Below are positions 35,448 to 47,309 of a stretch of DNA of 64,000 nt, piece after piece. Numbering within the stretch: position 1 is the stretch's first letter; each line of letters opens with the position of its first letter. The notes beneath the pieces were generated by a model. It was not told the DNA's origin and made no database searches. It saw only the letters and a program-made list of their open reading frames with translations. This DNA is from Kalmusia sp. IMI 367209 (lineage: Eukaryota > Ascomycota > Dothideomycetes > Pleosporales > Didymosphaeriaceae). The stretch is from NCBI GenBank assembly GCA_027946365.1, contig JAPEUQ010000007.1, positions 1,054,001 through 1,118,000 of the forward strand. Reading direction: 5' to 3'. Both the position numbers and the translations under genes were made by a program.

Positions 35448-35453
35448 TATAAA
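35448..35453 (+). promoter_or_regulatory. TATA box of polyubiquitin
   Basis: TATAAA about 143 bases upstream of the ATG, followed by a pyrimidine-rich leader. Position and context fit a strongly inducible promoter. Confidence 0.6.
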
Positions 35454-35595
35454 CCCGCCACCCGCACTCTTTCGCTCTCCCCTTCTACCCTCCACACATT
35501 CACACCACTTATACCTGCGACACACTGTCATCCGCGACAGCCGACAGCCATTAAACACCCAATACACTCTCCGAGCTTCCACGAGTACACCTAAG

Positions 35596-36619
<1,024 letters not shown>

Positions 36620-37246
36620 AGGATTCTTCTTCTTCGGCGATATTCATGGGATGGCGTTCATGGCATGACCGGCACCAGGATAGGGCCGACCGGGTTATGA
36701 TATTTTTATAGGTTCACGGCCGACAGGGCCTTCAATTGAATGAGCGGGCTGAGATTCACTCTCGATAAATTTTGCTATAAATGCGTGCTGTTGCAATAGA
36801 TTGACTCGCTACAACTGGACCAGCTTATTTGCACCACAGCAACACTCGTGCTGTACTTAACAACATCGTTTCCGCTCATCCGAGGAACTTCGGGGCATGA
36901 GAGAGGTCTCGGAGTCACTCCGTGAATGTACCCCACCCATTGACGCCCCTCGCACGTCACGGATATAAGTCTATCCCCGCCGTAGCTCCATCCCAGAGGA
37001 GTACCGAAGTGGTCGGCCGAACTATAGATGTGACAGAAGCCCGAATTGACTCAGCTGCGTACGTATTCAAGGTCCATTGTTTATGAGAAGGTCCGGAGTT
37101 CCGACCAAAATCCGTTTGCTGCAAGTAGACTTGAAAAGAAAGCTACCCCGCTCGCAAACTACAAAACAATCACAGACTTCTCAAGTCGGAACCGCAGGGA
37201 AGAACTTCAATCGCAAAATAGAGAACTGCTAAAACATACCACCATC
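36620..37246. other. Intergenic spacer, nothing recognised
   Basis: 3' flank of polyubiquitin and promoter of the aldo/keto reductase. Examined for a tRNA-like fold around 36980-37040; none found. Confidence 0.5.
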
Positions 37247-38534
37247 ATGTCTGAGAAGATGGAATACGTGAAGTATGTTCCTATCCTGCAGACAGCTGGA
37301 TGCTGCTAATCGAGCCGCAGCCTGGGCAAGTCTGGCTTGAAGGTGTCAAAAGTGATCGTGGGAGCGATGAGCTACGGCGACCCGAAGTGGCAAGAATGGG
37401 TCTTGAACGAGGAAGACAGTCTCCCATTGCTCGAGCACGCGTACAAAGTCGGAATCAACACCTGGGACACTGCACGTATCTCCCTCTTCTCACACATACA
37501 CCTCGCTAATGCCAACGCTCGTATAGGCCGACATATACTCTCACGGCGCGTCGGAACGCATCATCGCCAAAGCCCTCAAGAAATACAACATCCCGCGCTC
37601 AAAAGTCGTTCTCTTGTCCAAATGCTATTTTGGCGTGAACGAGGATGACCCCTCGCTCGGTATCGCGGCAACCTCAACCAACGACGGCGAGTATGTGAAT
37701 CAAGTTGGGTTGAGCAGGAAGCATATTTTTGATGCGGTGGAGAAGAGCGTGGAGAGGTTGGGCACGTATATCGATGTGTTGCAGATTCATCGGTTGGATC
37801 GGGGGACGCCGAGGGAGGAGATTATGAAGGCATTGAACGACGTTGTGGAGAAGGGGTGGGTGAGGTATATTGGCGCGAGTTCGGTGAGTGTGCATTTCTG
37901 GAAATGGTCATAGAGTCAACAGGAGACGAGACGGGACCAACGGGACGTGACTGACAGTGAGAGCAGATGGCCGCGTGGGAGTTCCAGACGCTGCAGAACA
38001 TCGCCGATAGGAACGGCTGGCACAAGTTCATCTCCATGCAGAACTACTACAACTTAATCTACCGTGAGGAAGAGAATGAGATGGTACGTTACCCTTCTTT
38101 TACCTACCCAAGTCCTCTCGCTTTCTCGCGTAGCTAACATTACGGGCCGGCAGATCCCTTACTGTCAAGATACCGGCGTGGGTCTGATTCCCTGGTCCCC
38201 CATTGCCCGCGGCGCCCTTACACGCCCCTGGTCTGATCGCTCCTCCAAGCGCTCGACCACCGATAAATTCCTCGAGAACCTTGTACATAGTCGCGAAGAC
38301 GCAACGGACAAAGAGATCATCGGGCGAGTGGAGCAGGTCGCGAAGAAGAACAACGTTAGCATGGCGTGTATCGCGACGGCGTGGACAATCAAGAAGGGCG
38401 TGCAGCCGATCATTGGTTTGAGCAGCAAGGCAAGGATCGATGAGGCGGTGAAGAACAGCAAATTCGTGCTAAGTGAGGAGGACACAAAATTCTTAGAAGA
38501 AGCATATGTGCCGAAGAAGAGGCAGGGATATTAG
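37247..38534 (+). CDS. Aldo/keto reductase (AKR superfamily)
   Basis: NADPH-dependent (beta/alpha)8-barrel oxidoreductase. Exons 37247-37272, 37321-37471, 37527-37883, 37967-38083 and 38154-38534 give 343 aa. Family landmarks: GKSGLKVSKVIVGAMSYG at the start, WDTADIYSHGASE (Asp and Tyr of the catalytic tetrad), VVLLSKCYFG (Lys), LQIHRLDR (His), and the cofactor segment GLIPWSPIARGALTRPW with the C-terminal IIGLSSKARIDEAV. The protein most resembles the fungal Csh1/YPL088W and aryl-alcohol dehydrogenase-like group. The second intron (37472-37526, 55 bp) begins with GC instead of GT. No GT donor in the area restores the D-T-A-D-I-Y frame, so a GC-AG intron is inferred. Substrate unknown. Confidence 0.9.
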
Positions 38535-40679
38535 AGGGGATCATGGCCAAGAGGTATATGTTTGTGCGACTTTGGTAGACGTAGACGCAAAAAAATCATA
38601 ACGATATTCACTGTGAACACATTGATCAGCTAAGTGCCTGTTGGAAATTTCATGTTAGCAACGCGAAACTGAACTGTGTTTTCTTTTGTCAAAGCTAGGT
38701 ATGCATGTGCGTCCTAAGGCTCGTTCTCTTACGCTCTTCACGCTCTTCACGCTCCAATCAGCACCAACACCGCTACCCGTTGCACACAACGCACAACATC
38801 CCCCATGCGCGTCCGTTGACCACACGGGTACCATGCCCGCATCCGCTCAAGAGCGGCGCAAAAAAGCGCGCTTCCATCCTGCTGCACGTCGAGCGAAACG
38901 CTCACCATCCAGCACCCCTGCAACCCCAACATGACGCAACGCACCCAGCCGTCCAAAAATACACCCCAAAACACACCTCACTCGCACCAATCCTGCCATC
39001 AGCCAAGCGATACATATCGTTCGTCTCGTTTGGCGCATCGAGTAAGCTCTCCGTCTGGATCACACCGACCCCCCCCACCCAGCCAAAATATCCACGACCG
39101 TTCTGCAACACTACACACTACATGGCAAAACGATGGTATCACGACCACGCAGCCCCTCACTCTCCTCCCTCTCTACATCTCCACTTAGCACGTACCACTA
39201 TCCTGCCGATCGCCCCACCAGTCTAGTCACAGTCTCGACTTGCCCTCCCTCCCCAAGGGCTCTTCGCCTCGCTGCCTCGCTACGGTACCCGCATTCGGGC
39301 GCCTCCGGGCCTCGGGTCCCGGCAGAAACAAGCGGTGAGCAACAGACGACGCAACACAACACAATGGCGGCCGCGACCGAGGGAGGGGGCGAAACCGTAT
39401 CATGTATGTATAATTCCTTCGCATATAGGAGGGGATAGGAAGGTGAGATGGGCTGGAGGCGGGCTGGAGTATGAGGGCGCAAACTCCAGTGCTGGGTTTG
39501 CATAGTTGGGGTATGCTAGTTAACGTGCTTGGAGACTACTGTACCTCAGATGTACGAGGCAGTCATCATCGTGATCGGCAGTTATGTAGTGTCAGATCAG
39601 AGTAAGATAGGCAAATGTATTGTACAGCGAAGAGTATGCAAGCAGCCGTCCGAGATTACCGCGGAGATGCATGCATACAGGTGTTGCAGGAGTGCGCTCA
39701 GCTCGATTAGCCTCACGCACGCCAAGCAAGGAAGGGAACGCCTTAGCTGAAACTGTGAATGATGAAGCCATATCCATTCCATTCCAATTCCACACCGATG
39801 CCTGATAGATAGATACAAAGTTTTAATCGAGGAAAAAAAACCACTTTCGGCCCCATATTCAATCCTCCAATGCAACCATCCATGCATGCAATCCAAATCA
39901 TTAACCCGCAGACCCACACAGGCCTCCGTCCAAGAATGATAGTAGAATGCCACCGGAAAGATGCTGAGAATCAAAGGCCGACGCTAAAATATACTCCACC
40001 GCACACGGTGATCCATCTCAAGCCATATAAATAAAATTGTAAACAGCAGGTTGCTCGCTATGCCAGTAAAACACAATCATGAGAAAGGTCAAAACGAAAA
40101 GGTATAAAAGAGGTATGAAGCGTCGCACACCACGACAGCGAGTCCGGTGATGCAACGACCATCTAAAGCCCTCTACAAGAGTAAGCGCTTTTGGGAGTTG
40201 GCTGTCTCCGAAAAGCCAAGAGAAAGGAAAATAATATCAATGATATTCGTGGCCACTTCCAGTCGTGTAGACCATCATCAGTCCGTATCAATAGCAAACC
40301 GCTCGCAAAATCTGTACTGTCATAAGGAAAATTCCGGTGCCGCCGAAAAGAGTGTAGGTAGTTGGATAACTGGGGACCAGAGAGAGGTCATGAACTTAGC
40401 GTCCAGGACGCCGGGGAATCAAACAATAAAATTTGTAAGCATCGAACATATGAAGTCGTCATCATGCTTTTGGGGGTTCGTCAGCCGTTAAGAGCGATCG
40501 TAGTCTGATGAACAGACTTCAGACACGTAATCGGTGAAATCGTGAGACCATGAGTAGGTAGGCTGGGTGATGTTGGCGGCAGGTGATGATTCTAGGTAAA
40601 TAGAGGTGAGGTGATGATGAGCAGCCCTGAGAATTCGGAATGAAGAGGATAGAAGTGCAGGGCGGTCAGCCTGACTCCC
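38535..40679. other. Convergent intergenic region, 2.1 kb
   Basis: Between the reductase (+) and the zinc-cluster regulator (-). 38700-39300 is pyrimidine/C-rich with long overlapping frames of biased composition, judged non-coding. A well-placed ATG at 39364 (cacaATGGCGGCC) opens only about 25 codons. The regulator's 3' UTR probably occupies the right end. Confidence 0.45.
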
Positions 40680-43223
40680 TTAGTTCGCTCGAATGACGAG
40701 CTTGGAGAGGAATTTGTTGGACAGCGAATCGAAGTCGTTTCGGTCGAACTTGCAATCGCTTCTTGACCGCAAATAGGTTTCTGCGAGCCAGGTTAGTCAC
40801 AGGCCAGCCGTAACGGAGGATGCTTCAGACTTACCATATTTGGTCACATGTGCACGGACCTCCGTCATCGCATCGCACACCGCCGGATTGGAGTTCAACA
40901 GGTGGTGGTGCTTTCGGGTATCCCACTCCGTGAATGCAGGGAGCTTCTGTGAGATGGCCGAAAATAGACCAACGATGACACCAACAGGTGTCGACTCCAT
41001 GTCGTTGCAAAACTTCTGGACGGCGGGTTGGTCCGGTACCCTGTAGTTGCAGTCGAATTGAATCAACTCCCACACGGCGAGGATGATGCCGGCAAGCATA
41101 AAGATCGTAGGCCAGTTCTTTAGCTTGTCACCGCTGTACACAGAAGAGTACAACGAGGAGAGCTCTTCAAGAACGTCCTTCTGAAGTTCGCGCCACATGT
41201 CGGCAAGCGCACACTTCACCTGGAAGTTGATCATAACAGGAGCCACAGTCTTCCCATGGAACTTGGATTGATTGTCCTCGACCTTGCCGATGTTGAGCTC
41301 TTCCTCACCAAGGCCCTCGACCATGGTGACGTGAAGTGTCAGGTTGTAGGCGACAACGAGCTTCAATGCTTTGCGAATGACAGGGAGCTTTTCCCTGCAG
41401 TAGAAGCGATAGGCAGTCTTGAGGAGCTCAGTGACGAAGAACGTGCCCTCGAAGTACTCGTCGATGAACGGTTCGAAGCCACCATCAATGTGACGGTCAA
41501 GATAGTCGGAGAGCATGCTCCGTGACACGCCCTCCATGCCAGCAGAAAGCTTAGCGGTGTTGATCTCGAAATGGAGACCGTTCAAGCTCTCAAACCAATC
41601 CACGCCGAAGCACTTCTCATCCCGGACGTAAACCTCGCGAGCCATTATGGGCAGGTAGTGGCCATAGCCGTGGGTGATGTAGATGGGGCGCTCATGAGGC
41701 GAAAATCCCTTGATGTTGCCAATGGAGAATCCGAGGCTAACATGGCGTTCGTAGTCTGCCTTCCAGTCCTTCATGAAGTAGGCGATATCCTTGATGTCAA
41801 TACGTGTACACGGAACCTGCCACAAGCGAGCATGGGACGGCTGGCAGCCACCGCACGGATCACCCTTGTCACAAGTCTTCTTGAGGAACTTGCATCTCAA
41901 GCAAGCACGCAGTTTTCGAATCTCGTGTGCTTGCTGGCGTTGTTCAGGCCTCAGAGGACCGCGCCGCCTGCCTACACGCTTCTCGCCTTGTGCATCCTTC
42001 TTGGTAGAGTGAGCTGGTGGAGTCTTCTTCGCGATGACTTTGGTCGGCTTGGAACCGATGGGCGTGGCTCCTACTGGTGACTTTCTCCGACGGGTGGGCG
42101 GCGAGCTGACGCCTGATGAAGTTGGAGATGAGGAGCTTGAAGTTGACTGCTTGATCTCGACGGGCTCAGCACGAGGCATGGGCGGGCTCACAGATTGATT
42201 TGGTGAGATGAAGTTAGAGTAGTCGTGGTCGCTCGCTGGTAGACCGTGGTGGCAGTTGGACGAGTGACTGTGCGAGTGTGCGAGGTCTAGCTGATTCTCG
42301 GCTTCGGACTGAGGCGAGTTCATCGGAAATTGCACCTCTTCCCAGCTGCTGAGCGAGTGTGCTGACCGGGGGGCGTCGGATTGTTGTGAGGAGTCTGAGT
42401 TGGTGCGGATGTGGAGGGACTGAGCCGGATTGAAGATCAGACCTTGTGGATCGTTGGAGAAATCATATGAGTTACGATGGCCAATGTCGACGGCACTCCA
42501 CCCGTTGTCACTGCTAGATAGTGACCTGACCTCCAGCCACTGCTCAGTCGGTGAGCCAGTGCCTACACTGGCCGAGGCAGCGCTCGGGGCGGTGAAGTCC
42601 TGAGCGTTTGATATGTTTGAGAATTCTTGCTGAAAGTCTGCCATGCCAAACGGCGCAGCCATTTGCTGAGTCAGGTCCATCGACGTCGTCGTCGCCATCA
42701 TGTTGAAAGCGGTGGGGGCGTTCATCGACATGGAGGTCATCATTGCCTGAGACGTGTTTATCGCGAAGTCGACGGGCGAAGTCTGCAGCGGGCCGCCGAA
42801 GGTGGCACCGAAGTCTGCTCCCATGGACATGTCTGTGCCGAAAGCCTGCTGGGCGAAACCGGTGCTCGCACTCAGGTTGATCCAGTCTGCCAGCATGGGG
42901 TTCGTGGCCATTGCAGACGGAAAGGCGAGGCCTGTCGTCTGAAGCGGCGCGATTGCATTTGTGCTAGCCGGCAGCCCATTGATGGCCTGGGCGGTGGTTG
43001 CGGCCACGGTGTTTACGCGGCGCTGCTGCTGGTGCTGCTGGTTCTGTTGTTGTTGCTGCTGCTGCTGTTGCTGCTGCTGCTGGCTTCCATCCTGCTGTTG
43101 CTGCATCTGGGCGGGCGGTAGCGGCCACGTCTGGTGGGAGAGGTTGTAGCTGAACGACTGGCGGTTCGGATCGAACGGCTGGTCGAAGGCATACAGATCG
43201 AGGTTGTCGAGGTTGGACTCCAT
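40680..43223 (-). CDS. PolyQ-containing zinc-cluster transcription factor
   Basis: Two exons, 43223-40835 and 40780-40680, 829 aa; intron 54 bp. The acidic/aromatic N terminus is followed by a Gln tract of about 28 residues (with a few interruptions), then long Ser/Thr/Pro/Gln-rich and NLS-like segments (TRRRKSP, KRVGRRRGP). A binuclear-cluster-like domain follows at about 440-475: C-x2-C-x6-C-x5-C-x2-C-x11-C within LRACLRCKFLKKTCDKGDPCGGC. The last C-to-C gap is longer than the usual 6-8. The C-terminal 350 residues are helical and well structured, ending RSRSDCKFDRNDFDSLSNK and so on. It lies far from other genes, with a 2.3-kb upstream region. Target genes cannot be inferred. Confidence 0.88.
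43022..43106. repeat. CAG/CTG-type repeat encoding polyQ
   Basis: Imperfect (ctg/ttg)n run on the plus strand, read as CAG/CAA on the coding strand of the zinc-cluster gene. Interrupted by GGT, AAC and GAT codons. Confidence 0.9.
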
Positions 43224-45561
43224 GTTTGTAATGGAGAGGAGGAGTTCGGAGGGCGCTCAGCTGAACGGAGCTCTGTGCTGAGCAGAGCGGTGTGATGTGA
43301 GAGGAATCGAAGCGGAGAATCGAAGAGGCGGGCGGGGCCCGTGCGATGGATCAAGGCTCGCAACTGCGAAAGGGCGGTGACGGCCACGGGACTAACTATG
43401 CACGCCAGATGCAGCAGCGCGGTGCGGCCAATTGCACCCCCCGCCTGTAAGTGGCCGCGCTGCAAGACTCTGATCGCCCTTCCCTCCCGCCGCGCAGAGA
43501 CGAGTGGGCTCGATGCGGGCGCCAGCAGCTTCATCAATAGACTGCCATAGTCCGTCGCGAGTTTCCTTTTGTCGCCGAGGGTCCCTAGACTCGGCCATCT
43601 TCTCCAACGCGCTCGAGGCGCGAGTGTGCGCGCCATGATCGCTGCTAGCGAGCAAATCCTCCAACGGAACAGCGTTCGCCCGCCTAGTGCTCCACCAGGC
43701 CTCCAGACTGCCCTCTCCGCGCTGGCTGGCTGCCCTCAATGCCGTGCTGACGCCGCGCTGGGCAGGCCATTCAGACGCCGTCGCACGCACCTGTGTCGCA
43801 ATGGCTGCCCACCTATCAACACTGTCCTCGGCACTATCGATAGTCGACACGCCTTAGCCTGCATCGGCAATCCCACCGTGAGGGGGGTGCGTCGTCGTCG
43901 TCGTCGTCTTCCGAGCGTGCAGCGCTTGAAGAAACGTCAAGAGCCGCCCGTCCTCATTGTGCGCCTGTGATGTGATCCAGTGTAGAACCAGCGTACCCAT
44001 GATGTGAGCCCTCCGATATGGTGCGAGCCCTTCGCACGCAAAGCAGGATGAGTGAGAACAGTGCCAGTTGTGACACGGACCAGGGCAAGCGGGGCTCACT
44101 GCCACCAGAAGCCACTCCTTGACGGCACCTCACAGTTCTCACTCACCGACTCCGCGAGGAACGCCTTTCAAAATAGCGTCTCAAACGCGTGCCAGCCTCG
44201 AGCTTGCGCGCGCCTTGCTTCCGTCCACGCTGCATACTCTCGTCGGCGTCTCCTCGTGCATTCCGGTGCCTTTACCATGGCATGATGATCTTCGGTTCTC
44301 CCTTTGGCCGTTTTTGGACGCTGCATGCGCATCAGCAAGCTCTGTCGTGGCACCGCCGAGCACATGGTCACACTGAGCGCCGCCTTGCGTCCGGGTTTTC
44401 GTCCAGATGGCCGCTTGTCCAATCCGCCCATGGCTGGCCTTGCATGCTGCAGCTCCACACAAACCGTGACAGGAAACAGGACCCTGATCTCAGTCTTGCC
44501 ATGGTGCTTTGCAGAAGGCAGTAAGCATTCCTCGTCATCATCCAGTGATCGTAGATCCCTTGCCTTGTACGTGCTTGCGATGGCTTGCATGCATCTCTGG
44601 GGTGCGTCCAGGTGCGCCCGTATCGATTGCGGAGAGGTGTAGTCGTGTCCAGTCGTGTGGAGATTAAACAGAACCATAATCGGAGGATTATTGTGGCTTC
44701 GTTGCACCGGCCTTGCCGACGTTGCTCACTGTCCGACTCGAACGCCAAATTCGCCTCGCAGAACCTTGATGCTGGTTTCGCCACGGGGCATAGCCAGGCC
44801 GGTGGAACAACATCTAAGCATATTGAATTGACAGAAGATTGACAGATGGCGTAGAAGTTTCCTCATTCTCGATCGATGACCGCGTCGATGCTCTAGTTAC
44901 TCGTAAGCTTGATGCTGCAGGTGAGCTGATGGTTTGGTTAGCAGGCGGCGGTAAAACGGTCTGAGTGCTCTCAGGCCTTCGCATATAAATCAAGAAGAGA
45001 CGGGGTTCTGAGGGGTGATGGCGAGCTGCAAGCGGAAGTGGCGGAAAGAAGATAATGATGTTGTGATTGCCAGAAACGGCCTTGTGTTCAAGACACAGTG
45101 GAGACCGACGTTACGGCATTGTCGCTCGCGAACATCGTGAGAGATATACATACCGCCGGCCCTCTAAGATAAGTGACTGATGCTCAAGGGAGGCATAGAG
45201 GTGATGTAGCAGTGGTTGAGGAGACAGTTGCTGCCTGAAGTCCAAGCGGGCGCGTGTGGCACGAAGTGCTGGGCTGCTGGGAAGCTGCTCAATATTGATG
45301 GGTAAGAGAGGTTGATATGATGCGGTGAGCAAACAAAAGGGCGGGGTGAGAGGTGAGGGTCGTGCTTTCTTCCCATATTGAATGGGCCCCAAAAGGAGCG
45401 GCGCTCAACTCTGGGTCGCCCATCATGACTTCCTCAACAGTACCTTACCGACGTGCTCAACTTGAACACAGCTTGACCACAAGCGCTACCACAATGCTAC
45501 CCCTTTCGCCCCCCTCCTCAAAGTCTATGATCGATAGAGCTCCACGCCCCCACCGTTTCAT
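43224..45561. other. Long divergent upstream region, 2.3 kb
   Basis: Upstream of the zinc-cluster regulator and of the coiled-coil protein. Contains a (gtc)6 tract at 43891-43908. Overlapping frames at 43390-44780 on both strands have no recognisable features. It probably includes a long regulator promoter/5' UTR. Confidence 0.45.
43891..43908. repeat. (gtc)6 microsatellite
   Basis: Six perfect gtc units about 0.67 kb upstream of the zinc-cluster regulator start. Confidence 0.9.
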
Positions 45562-46580
45562 ATGGAACAGACGGAGTACCCAGACACGAATATCGAGGAT
45601 CTTCTGATAGGTAGCACACTTGCGGCTGCATGACCTCGATTAGCAATTGACCAAGCGCAGACTGGATCCACATGGTCGTCTTTGTCTTTGGGATCGCATT
45701 ACCCATGTGGTGGTTTGCCGGGTCCATGTGCAAGATCATACTCGGTATCATGATCCCCACAATAGCGCTAGGCGCCATCACCGTCCAGATGTACAAGGTC
45801 ATGGCCTGCAACACACCGTTGCAGAACCACGTGAGGGACCTCGAGACCACGCTCGGCACGGCTAGAGAGCACATCAGAGATCTTCAGTCACAGCTTGTGC
45901 AAATGGAGCTTGACAATGAACAACTCAGAGCTCTTGTAGCGCTCATCAATAATGACCAAGAATTCTCTTTCCACGTCGCCAAAACGAACATCACTACACT
46001 TGAGACTCAGAATTCTTGGCTCATTGAAGAATTAAATGCGTTGCAACGTCAACTTTCTGCACCTGAGGAAGCCCGGTGGGGTTTCAGGCATGATTACGAG
46101 CTTTCGCTACGGGGTTATGATCACGTTAAGAAGCTCATCAAGGAAAATATATGCGCGGGGAACCAGTACGGACAGCAACACAGCATCAAAAATGCGAGCA
46201 CGAAGAGGAATATCGTCACCCATGACTCGAGCACACCTGATCGCAGCTGTTCCACGCACATTGACACGGTGAGTACGACGTCGTTCACAAGCTCCCAGAA
46301 CTTCTCGCCCCAGGCTTCCGAGCGCCATTCTCCTGACCGTTTCGCACTCTATAACACTGGGCACAAACCCGATACCGCACGCGCCGCTTCCCGGAATGTT
46401 ACTCAAACGGAGGAGGTTATCCGAAAGAGAGTTTGCAGGTTGCTCAACCTCGCTTTCCAAATTTGCCGCTTGCGCGGGATGTTTCAAGATGATTTGGAGA
46501 ATGGGCATGGTGATTCTGAAAAGCCGGTGAGAGTTGACAGCGCGGCTGGGGCGGAGATGGTTATGGATGTTGCTGCCTAA
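45562..46580 (+). CDS. Hypothetical membrane/coiled-coil protein
   Basis: Two exons, 45562-45610 and 45661-46580, 322 aa; the intron of 50 bp was placed because it joins a short acidic leader (MEQTEYPDTNIEDLL) in phase to the main frame. Two adjacent hydrophobic stretches (about residues 21-62, around FVFGIALPMWWFAG and IMIPTIALGAITV) suggest a membrane hairpin. They are followed by a heptad-like helix (about 70-155, leucine- and glutamine-rich, LETTLGTAREHIRDLQSQL) and a Ser/Thr-rich basic region. The end is again helical (VCRLLNLAFQICRLRG). I do not recognise a family. The composition and codon use look like a real gene. Confidence 0.62.
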
Positions 46581-47309
46581 GGGTAAGGCATGCGAACAAG
46601 GTAGTATGAAGCAAAGGCAAGATACAGCAGTACCAAGTGCCTTGGAAAACTTTCATTTCTATAGGACCCACGGAATCCTCAGCCTTTAAAGGTGAAGGGA
46701 GAGTGTGTCAATCATTCATGGGAACATGACGGGTAGAGCAGAAGTTTCTGGGGAAAGTAGTAGAGGGTCCGAATTGTAAACAAGTAGAAAACATCAAGTT
46801 GAATAGGCGTGGTGCATTACAGGATACTCTATATCGCATAGCATTACCTTTCAGTCTACATTCGAAAAACATGGTGATCATTCCTAGAGTTATTGTTTTT
46901 CAATTTCCAGAAGAAGGTGTAGGTAGTCTAAAATAAAGTAATCGGCCAAGTAGCAGCAGCTCCTCAGCTAATACATGTAAAGATCAGTAATAAAGAAAGT
47001 CAAGCCGTAAAATAATGTCTAAATGCTCTTCAAACTAAAGGATGCTTTCGTAGCTTGGCTTCCAAAGACATTAGGGAGACATGGAAGCGGACGGTTCTAA
47101 GACATGTATTCAAGGAGGAGTGATTGTCAAGATTTGACAAGGACATTAGCCCAGCGACTTCGAATTCCTGTCCATGGCTAAGAAGTCTCCCCAAAGCGGT
47201 GTTTCTGATTACAGGCACACTGAATCAACCACACCCCACCATACCATCCGTCACAAGTCCTACCCTTCACTCCGGTCTAGCACGCTAACTATCTGCAACT
47301 AACCTACCA
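46581..47309. other. Convergent spacer, nothing recognised
   Basis: 3' flanks of the coiled-coil protein (+) and the MFS transporter (-). AT-rich around 46900-47030. Confidence 0.5.

Larger units (their letters stand above)
34625..35595. other. Divergent promoter region, NTF2-like gene and polyubiquitin
   Basis: Contains the polyubiquitin promoter (heat-shock element, AGGGG elements and TATA box listed separately) and the upstream region of the NTF2-like gene. Open frames at 34982-35394 overlap on both strands and are judged non-coding. Confidence 0.6.

Noticed and set aside
36980..37040. Possible tRNA-like stretch (gtaccgaagtggtcggccgaac)
   Set aside because: No acceptor stem or T-loop could be paired; no tRNA or 5S rRNA signature was found anywhere in the window.
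38686..39226. Long C- and Pro/His-rich frames downstream of the aldo/keto reductase
   Set aside because: Biased composition in several frames at once; judged pyrimidine-rich non-coding DNA.
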